Assembly: GCF_037126465.1 (NCBI RefSeq)
Contig: NC_088202.1
Location: 124,386,123 to 124,450,122, forward strand
Length of the DNA: 64,000 nucleotides
Origin: Ornithodoros turicata
Lineage: Eukaryota > Arthropoda > Arachnida > Ixodida > Argasidae
Direction: 5' to 3'
Shown: positions 13,043-23,534 of the stretch, piece by piece
Layout of the letters: each line of letters opens with the position of its first letter
Numbering within the stretch: position 1 is the stretch's first letter
Translations under genes and position numbers: made by a program
The notes under the pieces: generated by a model
What the model saw: only the letters and a program-made list of their open reading frames with translations
The model's database searches: none
Told to the model about the DNA's origin: nothing

Positions 13043-13344
13043 TGTAGGGTTAGGTGACCAAGAAGAAGACTCATGATCGATCATAAGAGGTTTAATACCA
13101 GTAAGAGAGAAGATTAAGCTGGCGTAGATGGTACACAACTTGTACCGGTAGAGGTCAACAGTCTGCAGGAGGCCTGGAGTACTAGTGAACGCCGTCGAAA
13201 GTCTGGATGCCTCGAAGACTGGAAAAGTGGTCTTGGTACCAATCCAACGACTAAAAGCGGTCTCGACGATATTCCCTGACGTTCCGCAGCTAGCCTGCCC
13301 GATGATGGCTGCCGCATGGCCCAAGATTAACAACAACAACAACA
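13043..13344 (-). repeat. reverse-oriented LTR-like segment (or (AAC)n-tailed retroposon)
   Basis: Read on the minus strand, it starts TGTTGTTG... and ends ...CCTAACCCTACA (TG...CA). A TGGTGC primer-binding-like string follows 2-3 bases later. A 'ggtattaaacc' region could be the poly(A)/R region. Read on the plus strand instead, it ends 'gcccaagattaac' followed by (AAC)n at 13330-13346, which would fit a LINE/SINE 3' tail. Either way it interrupts the plus-strand BEL pol at about 13350. Confidence 0.4.
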
Positions 13345-13355
13345 ACTTTATTTTT

Positions 13356-14027
13356 GACCTTGGAGAGTGGGTTTACTTGGTTTCTCAACGTGCCCAAGGC
13401 CTATTGGAAGCATGTCTTTTGCTGGCCAAAACCAGAGTCGCCCCGGTGAAAGCAATGTCCCTCCCGCGCCTCGAGTTGATGGGCGCCGTTCTAGCCTCAC
13501 GACTGCTTAAGTTTGTCCGGCAGACGTTATTCCTTTTAGATGTGGAAGACATCTTGTGGACAGACTCCGATGTTGCTTTGCATTGGATCCACGGATCTCC
13601 CTCGGCGTGGAAACCTTTTGTACGGAACCGCGTTGCTGAGATTCAATCTTCTACGCAAACCCGCCAATGGAGACACTGTTCTGGTCCCGACAATCCTGCC
13701 GACCTTTTGACGAGGGGTGTGTCATGCCGACGCCTTCTGGACACTACGTGTTGGTGGAATGGCCCGAGTTGGCTGTGCAGTCCTGAATCCTGGCCGCCAG
13801 GTTGGCGCTCTACAGCCAATGCTCCAGGAGATGTGTACTCGGAGGCTAAGACCCCCGACGTTCTCGCAGTGATGACAGTATTCAACAAGCCCATCCTGCA
13901 AGTACGAAAGTACAGCTCGTTCTCCAGACTGCTCCGGGTTACGTCATGGGTGCTACGGTTTGTCCACAACAGCAGGAGCCCTTCCCTCAAGGACAGGGGT
14001 ATGCCAAGTTCAGAGCCAATGCAGTAA
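13356..14027 (+). pseudogene. BEL/Pao pol fragment, RNase H region
   Basis: Family-typical words in order: LPRLELMGAVLASRL, then LWTDSDVALHWIHG (the RNase H aspartate region), then GPDNPADLLTRGVS and WWNGPSWL, as in Pao-family polyproteins between reverse transcriptase and integrase. The open frame formally starts at 13185, but residues before about 13356 come from the inverted neighbour and are not pol. It stops at 14027, and upstream reverse transcriptase motifs (YVDD type) are absent. Confidence 0.8.
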
Positions 14028-14158
14028 GCCAATGCAGCAGAGCACTATTGGATTAGAAATGCTTAACGTGAGTCTTTTGGATTGCGGCCTACCACCCACA
14101 CTTCTCTTCGGAACGCCTCCTTGTTTGAACGCCTCGCGACGACGAAGGGATCCTCCGC

Positions 14159-15349
14159 ATGGAAGGACGTCTCCAGTACGGTGTCTTTCCTGATGCAGTC
14201 AAGCATCCTATAGTCTTGCCCTCGGACCACCCTATCACAGCCATGGTTATCAGGCAGACTCACTTACGGTTGTTGCACGCTGGCGTTCAAGGAACACTGA
14301 CTGACCTACGGGAGGCCTACTGGGTCATTCGAGGACGGCAAGTGGTTAAGAGGGTGGTGCACGGCTGTCGCGTCTGCCGGCGAGCGAAAGCCCGCGCGTG
14401 TACTGAGATTGCTGGTCCCCTGCCTCGGGACCGAATATCAGCTGCAGCGCCATCTGATGTGACAGGAATCGATTATTCTGGGCCACTCTTTTACAGACCA
14501 CCCTATGGAGAGAGCAATGTTTCAAGAACGTGTTACATCCTCATCTTCACTTGCGCCGTAACTAGGGCAGTTCATTTAGAGGTCACAGAATCTATGACTG
14601 CCGAAGACTTTTTGAAGGCCTTCAAGAGATTTGTATCGAGGCGAGGTGTGCCAGGAACAGTATACTCTGATAATTTCCGCACCTTCAAGCGTGTGTCCAG
14701 TGAACTTTCCGTTGGCCAGCTGTCGCAGGATCCAGGTGTGAACGGGTTCCTTACGGTACATCGGATCAGCTGGAAGTTTATCGTTGAGCGCGCTGCCTGG
14801 TGGGGAGGCTTTTGGGAACGCCTAATAAAAAGCGCCAAGGTGTGTCTACGGAAGATACTGGGAAAAAGCACCCTAACGTACAGCGAGCTTGCCACTGTTG
14901 TCATGGAGGTGGAAGCCGTTCTGAATTCACGGCCCTTGACTTATGTTTCCGAGGATCCAGACAATCTCTCCGTGCTCACGCCTGGGCATTTCCTGGTTCG
15001 TAAACGTATTACAGCCCTTCCCTACGAGCCTGCAGTCGAGTTGCGTTCGACGTCAAACCAGCTGAGGCGACGATGGAAGTACCGCGAGCGCTTGATAGAG
15101 TCGTTTTGGACTACCAAGGAGTATATCCTGTGCCTAAGATCCGCGAACATACGCAGGCCACTTTCATCGTGCAGCGTCAAGACAGGAGACATCGTTCTCA
15201 TAGCCAAGGAGAACGCGCCTCGGGTGTCTTGGCCCCTTGGCCGCGTTGAAAGTACAAGAGAGAGCGCCGATGGCCGCATCCGATCTTGCCAGGTCAGGAT
15301 ATCGGGGGCAAAGTTATCTGTAGACCAATTCAACTGCTACACAAGTTAG
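14159..15349 (+). pseudogene. BEL/Pao integrase with DUF5641-like C-terminus
   Basis: A 396-codon open frame. The zinc-binding HHCC is visible as H35, H40, C70 and C73. Of the catalytic triad, D105 (GIDYSG), D171 (YSDN) and E220 (GGFWER) are all present. The C-terminal part (LTPGHFLV near 273-280, RWKY..ERL..SFW near 305-317, GDIVLI near 343-348) matches the domain that follows integrase in BEL/Pao elements. The integrase would normally be cleaved from a long Gag-Pol protein and insert the cDNA. Here no start-proximal pol is joined to it, so the ATG at 14159 is simply the first Met after the break. Confidence 0.85.
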
Positions 15350-15418
15350 AGGCAGACGAAGATTAATTGCTAGGGTCTCTCATCTGCTTCATCGACATCG
15401 TCTATTCAGGGGTGGGAG

Positions 15419-15549
15419 TGTACAGAAAGATGACATCATATCGCGTAAAATCATGGCACGGATCTCGTGACTTGAGATTCTTCCGCCATCTTCATATCCA
15501 TTAAACGTTTTGCAGTACCCTTGAACAGACGTCCTCTCTTCTTGTTACA
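15419..15549 (+). repeat. BEL/Pao LTR (short)
   Basis: It starts TGTACAGAAAGATGAC right after the polypurine tract and ends ...CTTGTTACA, giving the TG...CA boundary. At about 131 bp it is short for BEL and may be internally deleted. It serves as the 3' LTR of the preceding pol. Confidence 0.65.
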
Positions 15550-15550
15550 A

Positions 15551-15565
15551 TTTGGCGCCGAAAAT
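15551..15565 (+). promoter_or_regulatory. primer-binding-like site after the LTR
   Basis: TTTGGCGCCGAAAA follows the LTR end by one base. A TTGGCGCC-type string is what I expect after a 5' LTR, not after a 3' LTR. This suggests a tandem or LTR-LTR recombination product. Confidence 0.5.
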
Positions 15566-16344
15566 ATTTCAGTTCACGAAGATGCATGTTGGCGTGTTTC
15601 CTGGTGCTCGGTGTTACACAGCACTATCAGCAGGAGTTGGCAAACCTATACACGAATAGTGTTACATCGTGACAACCTGAGTGCCCGGCTATACTGCATT
15701 TCTGAAGCTGGGCGAGAAATAATGTAACGTTTCTTCTGTTGTTACTGTTTGTTCACCAGTCTTAATTCCCTCGTGTTCAGAGCTGATGAATCCCCATGGT
15801 GATTTTCAAGCTTTTTACGTAACTCACGCACGATGGACACAAGGAGAGGTTCGCACGCAGAACTTGCATTGACAGTCTCTGTAAAGGTATCAGCTAATAA
15901 TTTGTCGTTAGTGAATAGGGTGCTTACATCCTGCTATCCGCATAAAGGTTGCCTGTCACCTAATAATGAGGTTATTAATCACCCGCTAGATCATTTATTT
16001 TCTTCAGCACGCGACGCCCGTCAGAATAATGCCTGCAATAACCTTTTCTCCGCCTGACAACACGCTTATCTGTTGCACTGATTCTCGCCACAAAGCTGGC
16101 TGTGCTCGAACGCGTATTGTCACTAATACCTATAAAGAAAATTAATTATCTAGATATCGTAGTGTTACATAATTGCTATGTACAGAGTGTTTTTTATCAT
16201 TTACATACTTTTTATCATTTACATACTTTTTTATAAAAGAGCTATGAGTGCAGCATATATAGATATCGTTTTCACAGTTGTGTTATGTACAAGAACTGCT
16301 TTTATTCGGCCTCGTTCCTCGTTCTGCCTATTCCAACCACCTTC
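15566..16344. other. unrecognised sequence
   Basis: It could contain leader sequence of a second BEL copy just after 15551, but no gag motif is visible. A direct repeat of 'tttttatcatttacatac' occurs at 16190-16228. Confidence 0.35.
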
Positions 16345-16545
16345 CGCTATTCCGGCTGTTCTTGTCTCGGTGTTTTTCCTCGGTTTTCCTCAGACGCTTT
16401 AGGACAAATGTCAGCACACTTCCCTGTGAAGTCTGCCCAGGACGCACGATCCCCTCCCCCCTGCGATAGTCGTGACGTCGCACGTCTGAGCGTGGCCTAT
16501 TACGGGAAGCAGTTCCATCATCACCACCACCACCACCAATAACAA
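16345..16545 (+). mobile_element. 5'-truncated tRNA-SINE body with (CCA)n tail
   Basis: It has the SINE body words 'ccggctgttcttgtctcgg', 'aaatgtcagcacactt' and 'gtctgcccaggacgcac', then the tail 'agtcgtgacgtcgcac...gtggcc' ending in (CAC/CCA)n. The tRNA-like head is missing. It lies directly left of the foldback element at 16584. Confidence 0.72.
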
Positions 16546-16583
16546 AACAACCTTATCTTCTTCCTCACCCTTCCAGGCGGGAG

Positions 16584-17512
16584 CACACAAGTTATACGGC
16601 CAGGCGAACATCATCTCGAAGAGAGTACAACTACAAAATGACTAATTGCCTCAAATTCCTTAATTAAGTCTTCAATTGGAGAACCTCAGCCTGACAAAAT
16701 AGGTAGCGGAATACGCGAGGCAATACTCGTTGAAAGTCATTCCATTTTTTTTAAAGGAAATCCTGAAACGCGCGCGTGCATTGAAATACGCGTCACTGAA
16801 TTTTGCTTTGGAAATGAGCCGAAACTGAAACCGCTCCGATAGGGAGCCCAGGAAGGATAGCTCCCTTTCCACGTCAAGGTCGTGTTGAAAGCAGGGAGGT
16901 GGTGGGTTCGAATCCTACCACCGACTCTGCTATCTGAGGTTTTCCCTTGGTTTTCCAAAGACTTTCCAGACGAATGTCGGCACAGTTCGCTCTGAAATCG
17001 ACCCAGGACGCATACTAACCCCCTCTGTCCCCCACTCCTTCCTGCTGTCCTCTCTCCATCTGTCCTCATCTGTACGCCGCTCGTAGCCACAGTTGCTTTG
17101 CGGCGCTAACACAGAATAAAAAAAAAGATCCACGTCAGAGGGACACGTGTTTTGGAGCGATGGAGAGAATTGGTGTAGGTTCTGATCCTGCAGGATCAAA
17201 CCGCTTTGGGGCCCAGATAAGCCTCCGTCGGCGAATGTCATGCGCTCCTGATGTGCGTGGTTTTAGTTTCGTCTCATTTGCATAGCGAAATTCGGCTATG
17301 AATATTTCACGGCAAGCACTCGTCTCAGGATTTCAAAAGATAAAGTGGCTTTCAGCGAAGATTGTCTCCCATTCTGCTGTCCCGCTTTTGGCCCCCGAAA
17401 TTCCCTAATGAATGAGCTAATTGATAAACTTTAGGATTATTAGTCATCTTGTAGTTACACAGCCCACTCTCTCCGAGAGGATGTCCACCTCGCCGTAGAA
17501 CTCAACTGCAAC
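16584..17512. mobile_element. long-TIR foldback element, copy A (carries a SINE)
   Basis: Arms of roughly 250 bp, about 16584-16840 and 17245-17512, are inverted copies. Matching words read outside-in are 'catcatctcgaagagagt/catcctctcggagagagt', 'aaaatgactaat/aagatgactaat', 'aaatcctgaaacg/aaatcctgagacg' and 'gaaatgagccgaaac/aaatgagacgaaac'. The 250-bp interior contains a younger SINE (16877-17128). A paralogue lies at 22725-23815. No transposase is present. Confidence 0.75.
16877..17128 (+). mobile_element. tRNA-derived SINE, copy 2, with 9-bp target duplication
   Basis: B box GGTTCGAATCC at 16905-16915, then the same body as copy 1 ('gaatgtcggcacagtt', 'cccaggacgcata', 'cactccttcctgctgtcct'), ending in an A run. 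It is flanked by TCCACGTCA at 16868-16876 and 17129-17137. The A box is weak, so the head may be slightly truncated. Confidence 0.85.
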
Positions 17513-18732
17513 ACCGACATCTGTGCTTCTCTCATAGCTTTTTACAAAAAAAAAAAACAAAAAAAACACACACTCTGTACAGGTTGAAGAAAACAAAACA
17601 GTAGAAACTCTGCACATTATCCGTATATGCTATATAAACAACTAGATCAGTTGGTTTGTGCATTTTGCGGACGTCAGGAGAAAAGTTTTGTCGGATTTTT
17701 AGTTGGAACTACATGTTTCAATCGTTTGTCAAGAGAATTCCTCTTTGTAGTGTTGTTTCGTAAAAACTAAGAAGAAAATTGGGCCATGTCGGTAATTCCT
17801 TTGACAAGAAATCACTATTGTGGATTAGGTACACGAATAGACGTATTAAATTCTGTGACTCTGAAGATCAGTTCTACGTTCGTCTCAAATGCTTCGTTCA
17901 ATCATTCACCGTGGCGAAGGTGGAGAACGATAACGATGATTGTGTGAAGATTTTTGACACATGTCGTCGAGGATATGCAGGCGACGGATAACGTGTGTGG
18001 ACAACGGACAATTTATTTATTTATTTATTTATTTATTGATATACAAATTCAATTATTTATTTTTATTTATTTACGGATCTATTTGTCTATTTTTTAAACT
18101 CGTCGGCAACACTGACACCTTGCTCTTGTGCTGTAAACAAGTCAGTGGAACCTTCGTGTGTATCCTGCCTTCGTTTGGTTCTAATTTGTATAATGTTTAA
18201 CTATCAAGAGGCATCATGTTCCGTCACCAACATAAATCACGCACGCACAATCTCAATAAAGACTTCGCACGTCAGCGACGACACAAAGTTTGTGTCGTCG
18301 ATGGGGAAACGTAACGAATCGCCATTCATATAACGGCCGAGCGTTGTTGTGATTATTCAAAGTTGTTTCAACATCCTCCTTCGTACTTGGTATGAGAGTC
18401 GACGTCGTTTTCCGCAGTCATCACGCACAATTTCGCAGTAATCGGTACACGGGCTTCTCTGTCGCTGCAGCGGTGACCACTGCTAATAACTCATCTGCCA
18501 GCACTTGTGGTCAAGTGGCAGCCTTCCAGTTACGGTGGTGGTGGTGGTTTTGTTACTGCTTGCCATGGCCACACGGGCACACATTCGTTCAAAGTGTCAC
18601 AGTCAACGTGTAAACCGTAATCACAGAAAGTGGGCAGCAGATGGACTATTTTCTGCCGCTCTTCTCACCTGGCACTCATTTGACCAATCAGATTCCAGGA
18701 CTTGGCAACCAGACTTGCGGCAGCGGATTTTC
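17513..18732. other. unrecognised sequence with (TTTA)n
   Basis: It includes A-rich 17540-17568 and a TTTATTTA tract at 18010-18075. Homology between the two foldback copies may continue a little past 17512. No gene is recognised. Confidence 0.4.
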
Positions 18733-19350
18733 CATGGAGGTAAGAAACTAAGGAGAGGGCTATAAGATCGGAGGGCCGTGGGACCCTTCTAGCGGTCGCT
18801 CCTGGCAATACCACGCCCATCTAGTTGCCCGGTCACGTGATCCCCACATGTTTCGGCGTTATGGCGGTCTGCTCGGAGGATTGGAAGTTTAGCAAACCTC
18901 ATTTTCAGCAAACGTCTTACCTTCAAGGAGTCCATTCGCACAATACTTGGAAGGTTATGGGTTGTTTCAACATTTGCCGCGTGATAAATCACAGCAAACG
19001 TTGAACAAAACAGAAGAGAAGCCAGGCAATGTCACGATGACGTACGTACGTCTTCTAGCGATTTGTGATCCATTGCTTCCACACTGAGATGATCTATCTT
19101 GTGTTTCAACGGGTGTGATAACTTCTAAGACGTTATGAAAGCGGAAACAAGTTATTCGGCCGCAGCTCGTCTCTGTACTCGGGTAAGATACGCCGCGGAC
19201 ATGGAGGACGCCATGTTTTATGACGTCTTGCCGTGACGTTTATGGGTCACGTGTATGGGCAACTAACCACAATGCCATGCGCGGGTCACAGCACGCTAGC
19301 TTGCATTGGGAGAGGCGCTTAGGGCATCTCCTTAGTTTCTTACCTCCATG
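18733..19350. mobile_element. non-autonomous hAT-type element with 8-bp TSD
   Basis: Perfect 24-bp terminal inverted repeats begin CATGGAGGTAAGAAACTA. They are flanked by identical 8-bp direct repeats GGATTTTC (18725-18732 and 19351-19358). An 8-bp duplication and CA-starting ends fit the hAT superfamily. The 618-bp interior has no transposase frame. Confidence 0.85.
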
Positions 19351-19358
19351 GGATTTTC

Positions 19359-19774
19359 ACTTTGGCTAGCACGTGACCTAGGCGCCAATCCCCGCTTGGA
19401 AGTGTTGTGCCAATATTGTATTTGAAGGTGGACCATGTGCTGCACGTGTTTATTACTCGTCTTGCAACACCTGGAAATTTGATAAGGATTTGATTCTGGA
19501 GATAAACCACGGAGTGCTGATTTTAGACAACCGTGTCCCCTGCAGTACACACCTCGTCTTTACAGAGGACTCGTCCCCTGATACATCTTGTTGAGTGTAC
19601 CTACGCGGTCCCTTTTTGCAAAATAATGCGGAATTTTCCTTTCTGATATGGCGCAAGACGTCCCTAGCTGTTATCAGTGTGATCACAAGGATGCGGCTTC
19701 GAACTCATCCGAGGACACCGGGAACTTGGTGGCGGTTCAGAAGTTGCTTGGACACGTTGTCTTCCGCTAGGGTT
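19359..19774. other. unrecognised sequence
   Basis: No supported feature. The last 80 bp may be the head of the tRNA-like repeat that follows ('gcggttcagaag' is B-box-like). Confidence 0.35.
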
Positions 19775-19890
19775 TTGCTGCGTGCTGAGATTTCGGCACA
19801 CTTTAAAGGAGCCTCTGGTTTGCAAAATTAATCCAGTGAGCACCCACCATGGCCTCTCTCATGATCACGTCTGGCGACGTAAAGTAAGTA
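19775..19890 (+). mobile_element. dispersed tick repeat, 'AATTAATCC' type, copy 1
   Basis: It contains 'gctgagatttcggcacac', 'tttaaaggagcc', 'caaaattaatcc' and 'ggcgacgtaaa'. These parallel 'cacgttaaagaaccc', 'aaaattaatccgg' and 'ggcacgtaaaac' of a repeat I recall as abundant in tick genomes, likely a SINE 3' half. A second copy is at 21550. Confidence 0.6.
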
Positions 19891-19925
19891 ATTATGATAA
19901 CTTGATAAGTAACTTTCGCGAAATT

Positions 19926-19965
19926 GTCATAGTACCAAACTCATATATGAGTTTGGTACTATGAC
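19926..19965. repeat. perfect 40-bp palindrome
   Basis: GTCATAGTACCAAACTCATA is followed immediately by its exact reverse complement, with no spacer. The symmetry stops on both sides (t25 against t66). Confidence 0.97.
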
Positions 19966-20909
19966 TTGGTGCTATAACAAAATATACCAGCAACATCGAC
20001 AAGAGCGGGGGTTGCCGTATTTTCATTAAACTCTACAAATACCCCGGATTAACACACCTTTCTAGCAGCGCATTTTTAAAAGAGGCTACAATGAGGTAAT
20101 ATGGGCGGTCACAGAAAGAAGATAATACATATAAGGCGTTTCCCAGGGTGTACTGTTGTTTTTATTTTTACTTCTTTCTTCAACTGGTGGGGCTATTGGG
20201 CGGTGTTATCTCGCTCCCAATACCTAAGTAACGTCCAAGGAGACATGCTCTTTAACGCTTCTATCGCGGGCTTGTTACTATATGAGAAAACAGAAAGATG
20301 CCAAATGTGCTTAGCGAACAAAGCATGTGCTCAAATATGATAAGGTGAATTCATTAACGCATATAAACGTCCAAAGAACTCGAAGAATGTCCAAATTCAT
20401 TGTCGGCTTGCGCTGCCACACACAATGAAATGCCCGTGCTAACTGACGTACCCATTTTCGGCACTTTTGCGATTGCACTTAAGTCTTCAATAAAGTATAT
20501 TCGCGGTAAAGATGCGCATACACGGACATCCCTACACATCTGCGGCAGTTCAATACCACTGGCGAAAGCTTATGCTAAGCACAAATGAAGGAAAACAAGA
20601 GAGTAAAAGAATACGTTTTCGCGTGCTCTCAAGGCGGCCAGGTATTCAGGCCTTATCCGTCAGGTTGCCTGCAGGCTGCCCTGTAATTTGAGCTGATTAT
20701 ATTGATCCAGAGCTATGTCTCCCCGTACGCGTCTGGACGTTGCCTCAAGCACCTCGGGAGGTCTTCCACGCCATGATCAAACTGATACGGTTCCTCGAAT
20801 TGCTGCAGGAGCGAGCTATGAGTGATTAGGCCACGCATCCGTGATTAGCCAATGTGGATGCGGACATAGCATTGTTGTCTGTTGATCGAACAGCTATATT
20901 TCTGTTCAC
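19966..20909. other. unrecognised sequence
   Basis: No repeat family or coding domain recognised. Confidence 0.4.
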
Positions 20910-21170
20910 CGGTCTCGGTGGATCAGTTGGCATGCATCGTGACAACCTATACTGACCCCGAGGTTGCGGATTTTAACCCTGCCGGAGACGCCAGTATAAC
21001 TTGGTGATAGGGTATACAAGCCTTTCTCCGTGTGACCCCCTTTCTCCCGGTCTGTGACCAAAGCAGTTCTGACTTTCTTGAGAGATTCAGGTCTTATGAA
21101 CAGCCTGTGAACTCAGACGTGCAATCTCATTCTTCTGTGCCCCACTCTCTCCCTCAACGCATTAACTTCA
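20910..21170 (+). mobile_element. tRNA-derived SINE, second family
   Basis: A tRNA-like head reads 'ggtctcggtggatcagttgg' (A-box region). A decayed B box (gaggttgcggattttaaccc) follows, then a body starting 'gccagtataacttggtgata'. The body is unlike the SINEs at 1251 and 16877. The right edge is uncertain, since it runs into T-rich DNA. A functional tRNA is unlikely because the B box is broken. Confidence 0.55.
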
Positions 21171-21435
21171 TGCTTTCCTTTTAATGTCATCTTCTGTGAT
21201 TCATCTAATCATTCTTTCACCGTTTGTTAGTCATCTTTTTTTTTACCAATTTTGTCTTTAATCTACCTCATCCTTCTTTCATCATTTGTTAGTTTTTCGG
21301 CATTTCCCCCAATTCTTTTTCTTTATTTTCTTATTTCTTAATTTTCTTTATTTATTTATTTCTTATTCCTTCCTATTTCTTTCTTTCTTTAATTCTTATC
21401 TTTTCTTTTTATTTATTTATTATTATTTCTTATTT
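21171..21435. repeat. pyrimidine-rich low-complexity tract
   Basis: T/C-rich sequence with TTTC and TTTA runs, continuous with the minus-strand repeat at 21436. Confidence 0.7.
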
Positions 21436-21520
21436 CTGGAATAGCAAGCCGACGTCCCGTTTGGCTGACCTTTCCGCGGTTTTTTTTTCCTTTTGGTCTA
21501 ATAAATATATCCCCCCCTTT
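21436..21520 (-). repeat. GGGGATATATTTATTA repeat, copy 1
   Basis: On the minus strand: G run, 'gatatatttattag', A-rich, 'ggaaaggtcagccaaacggg', 'cgtcggcttgctattcc'. Five copies are found in this window (also 21911, 52352, 53095, 58478). Confidence 0.75.
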
Positions 21521-21549
21521 CTCCCTCGAGGGACGTTAAATACGGTGTG

Positions 21550-21670
21550 CCGTCTGCTGAGATTTCGCCGCGCGTTAAATAACCCTAAGGTAGGTAAAAT
21601 TAATCCACGGACCAACCACGGTGACATCACTTATGATCATAGCTGTCTGGTGACGTAAAACCACGAATTG
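21550..21670 (+). mobile_element. dispersed tick repeat, 'AATTAATCC' type, copy 2
   Basis: 'ctgctgagatttcgccgcgc', 'gttaaataaccctaaggt', 'aaaattaatccacgg' and 'tggtgacgtaaaaccac' align with copy 1 and with the recalled tick consensus. Confidence 0.65.
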
Positions 21671-21910
21671 TCAGTTATACCAGTATTTCTGTACATGTAC
21701 CTGTTTTCATTTTTCGCTTCAGCTTAGTGTCTGTGCGTGTGTATGTGTGCCTGTATCGACTAAAATTGTATTGTTCAGGTGGAAGATGTCCGCTTTCCCC
21801 ATATAGCTGTCGCCTGAAGAATAACCCGTAACCTCCAGATCCGTAAGAAATTTCTCCTATACACAGCCTGTATACTTAGCCTGTGTACTATTTATTATTA
21901 TTTCTTATTT
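21671..21910. other. unrecognised sequence
   Basis: Nothing recognised between the two minus-strand copies of the GGGGATATATTTATTA repeat. Confidence 0.4.
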
Positions 21911-21998
21911 CTGGAATAGCAAGCCGACATCCCGTTTGGCTGACCTTTCCCCGGTTTTTTTTTCTTTTCGTCTAATAAATATATCCCCCCCCCCCCCC
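21911..21998 (-). repeat. GGGGATATATTTATTA repeat, copy 2
   Basis: Nearly identical to 21436-21520, including the preceding 'attattatttcttatttctg', in the same orientation and about 475 bp away. It ends in a longer C run on the plus strand. Confidence 0.78.
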
Positions 21999-22724
21999 TG
22001 TGTACTATGTGTACTGTGTGTACTATAACAAGTACACAGGATAGCCTGTGTACTTGTGTCTTCTTTCCCGTCCCGCGTAGGTCTGTTTCGCGCCATGACA
22101 TTTTTAGATCAGTACCAAATAGCCCCTGGCATTCTGTCGATGGCACAAGGGTCCCGTATCCAAGGCTGTTATCGGAAATGTGTGTTTGTCCAACTAAGAA
22201 TAATACGAATCATGCGGCGAAACTACTTTCTTGTGAAGCTCTTTGTCGATTGTGTAATATCAGATTACTTTATGTAACTCAGTTGTTTACGACTACAGGT
22301 ACTTCAGGATTATAAGACAAAACACCAACAACATTGTAACTCTTGTAACCTATACTTCAGCAAGTACGAGTACAATGTACGTCAAAGCCATTTCCCCAGA
22401 TCCACGTTGTAAATGAACTTTTTTTTAACAGCCTGCCCTCCTTTACCTTGTCTGCTCAATTGAGCTTGCACTGTAAGAAATTAATTAATGCAGATACACG
22501 TACTGACCTCAGTTGTTGACTTTATTTTTTAAAAAAGGAAAAGGAATCAGTAAAGTAGGGGTAGAGAAAATACTGGGCTCAATCGTTAAGAGAGATGGGC
22601 TCACAAATTTTGTGACTCATCTAATCACCCAACAGTACAAAAATATTGTAGCTGCCATACTCCTTGAATAAATTGACTTTTTGACATTTCAAATTTTTCG
22701 AATTTGAAAAAAAAAAGAAAAAAA
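21999..22724. other. unrecognised sequence with GTGTACT microrepeats
   Basis: 'tgtgtacta' words recur at 22000-22055. The rest is AT-rich and unrecognised. Confidence 0.4.
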
Positions 22725-23085
22725 AAGACTAATCGCTTAAAATTCATAAACTCTTCAGTTAGGCTTGCGCCAGTAAAGTCAAATCAAATCAAATCAAAAT
22801 CTTCAGTTAGGGACTTTCGGGCAAAAGTCAGATAGCCGACTGGGAGCAAACCCTCGTTGAAAGCATTTCTATTTTCAACCTGAATTTCAAGCAACCTATT
22901 ATCAAAATCCTGAAACGAGCTCGTGCACTGAAATATCGGTAACCCAATTTTTGCTATGCAAATGAGCCGAAACCGAAGCCGCACGCATCACAAACGAAGG
23001 GAGGACTTCGTTCATTGTGCATCAGAGTGTCACGTGATTTGCAGCAATGAAGATGATTGGAGCAGGTGCTGATCTGCTGGCCCCA

Positions 23086-23255
23086 TCAACGCATTGCGGC
23101 TTCTACGTCGTGACTGGGAGGTGACCCGTATCCGAATGCTGGCTGTGCTGTCTGGGTGCTTTTCCCGTGTCTTCCTCAGACACTTTAAAACAGATGTTGG
23201 CACAGTTGCCTGTGAAGTTTGCCCAGGACGAATGATCCCCCCCCCCCCCCCCCGG
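23086..23255 (+). mobile_element. tRNA-SINE inserted in foldback copy B
   Basis: The body reads 'ctggctgtgctgtctgggtg', 'cagatgttggcacagttg' and 'cccaggacgaatgatc' followed by a C run. The head is degenerate (cgtatccgaatgc in place of the B box). The insertion point differs from that of the SINE in copy A. Confidence 0.72.
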
Positions 23256-23534
23256 CCTGCGGCACAGATAAGCCGACGACGATGAAGGTCGTACACTCCT
23301 CAGGCGTTCATTTTGCTTTCGACTCATTTGCATAACAATATTAGCGATGGGTATTGCAACGCACGTTAAAGACGCAGTTTAAATAGTAGAACGGCTTTCA
23401 AGCGGAATTGCCTCCCATTCTGCAATCTTGCTTTTGCTTTTGCTTTGCGGTGGAAAACCTCCCCACTTCATCATCACAATATATATGTTGTTGTTGCTTT
23501 TGCTTGAAATCCTCTCATTAAAGAGTTCATTCAT

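Larger units (their letters stand above)
13350..15549 (+). mobile_element. 5'-truncated BEL/Pao LTR retrotransposon
   Basis: A plus-strand fragment keeps the RNase H region, integrase, DUF5641-like C-terminus, polypurine tract and an LTR. Gag, protease and reverse transcriptase are missing, cut off by the reverse-oriented segment ending near 13344. The coding line is broken at 14027-14158 by stops and a likely deletion. An A/G tract AGGGGTGGGAG (15408-15418) precedes the LTR at 15419. It cannot move on its own. Confidence 0.82.

Noticed and set aside
13185..13355. N-terminal part of the BEL RNase H frame, including an Asn run
   Set aside because: The Asn run is the (AAC)n edge of the inverted neighbour, not pol.
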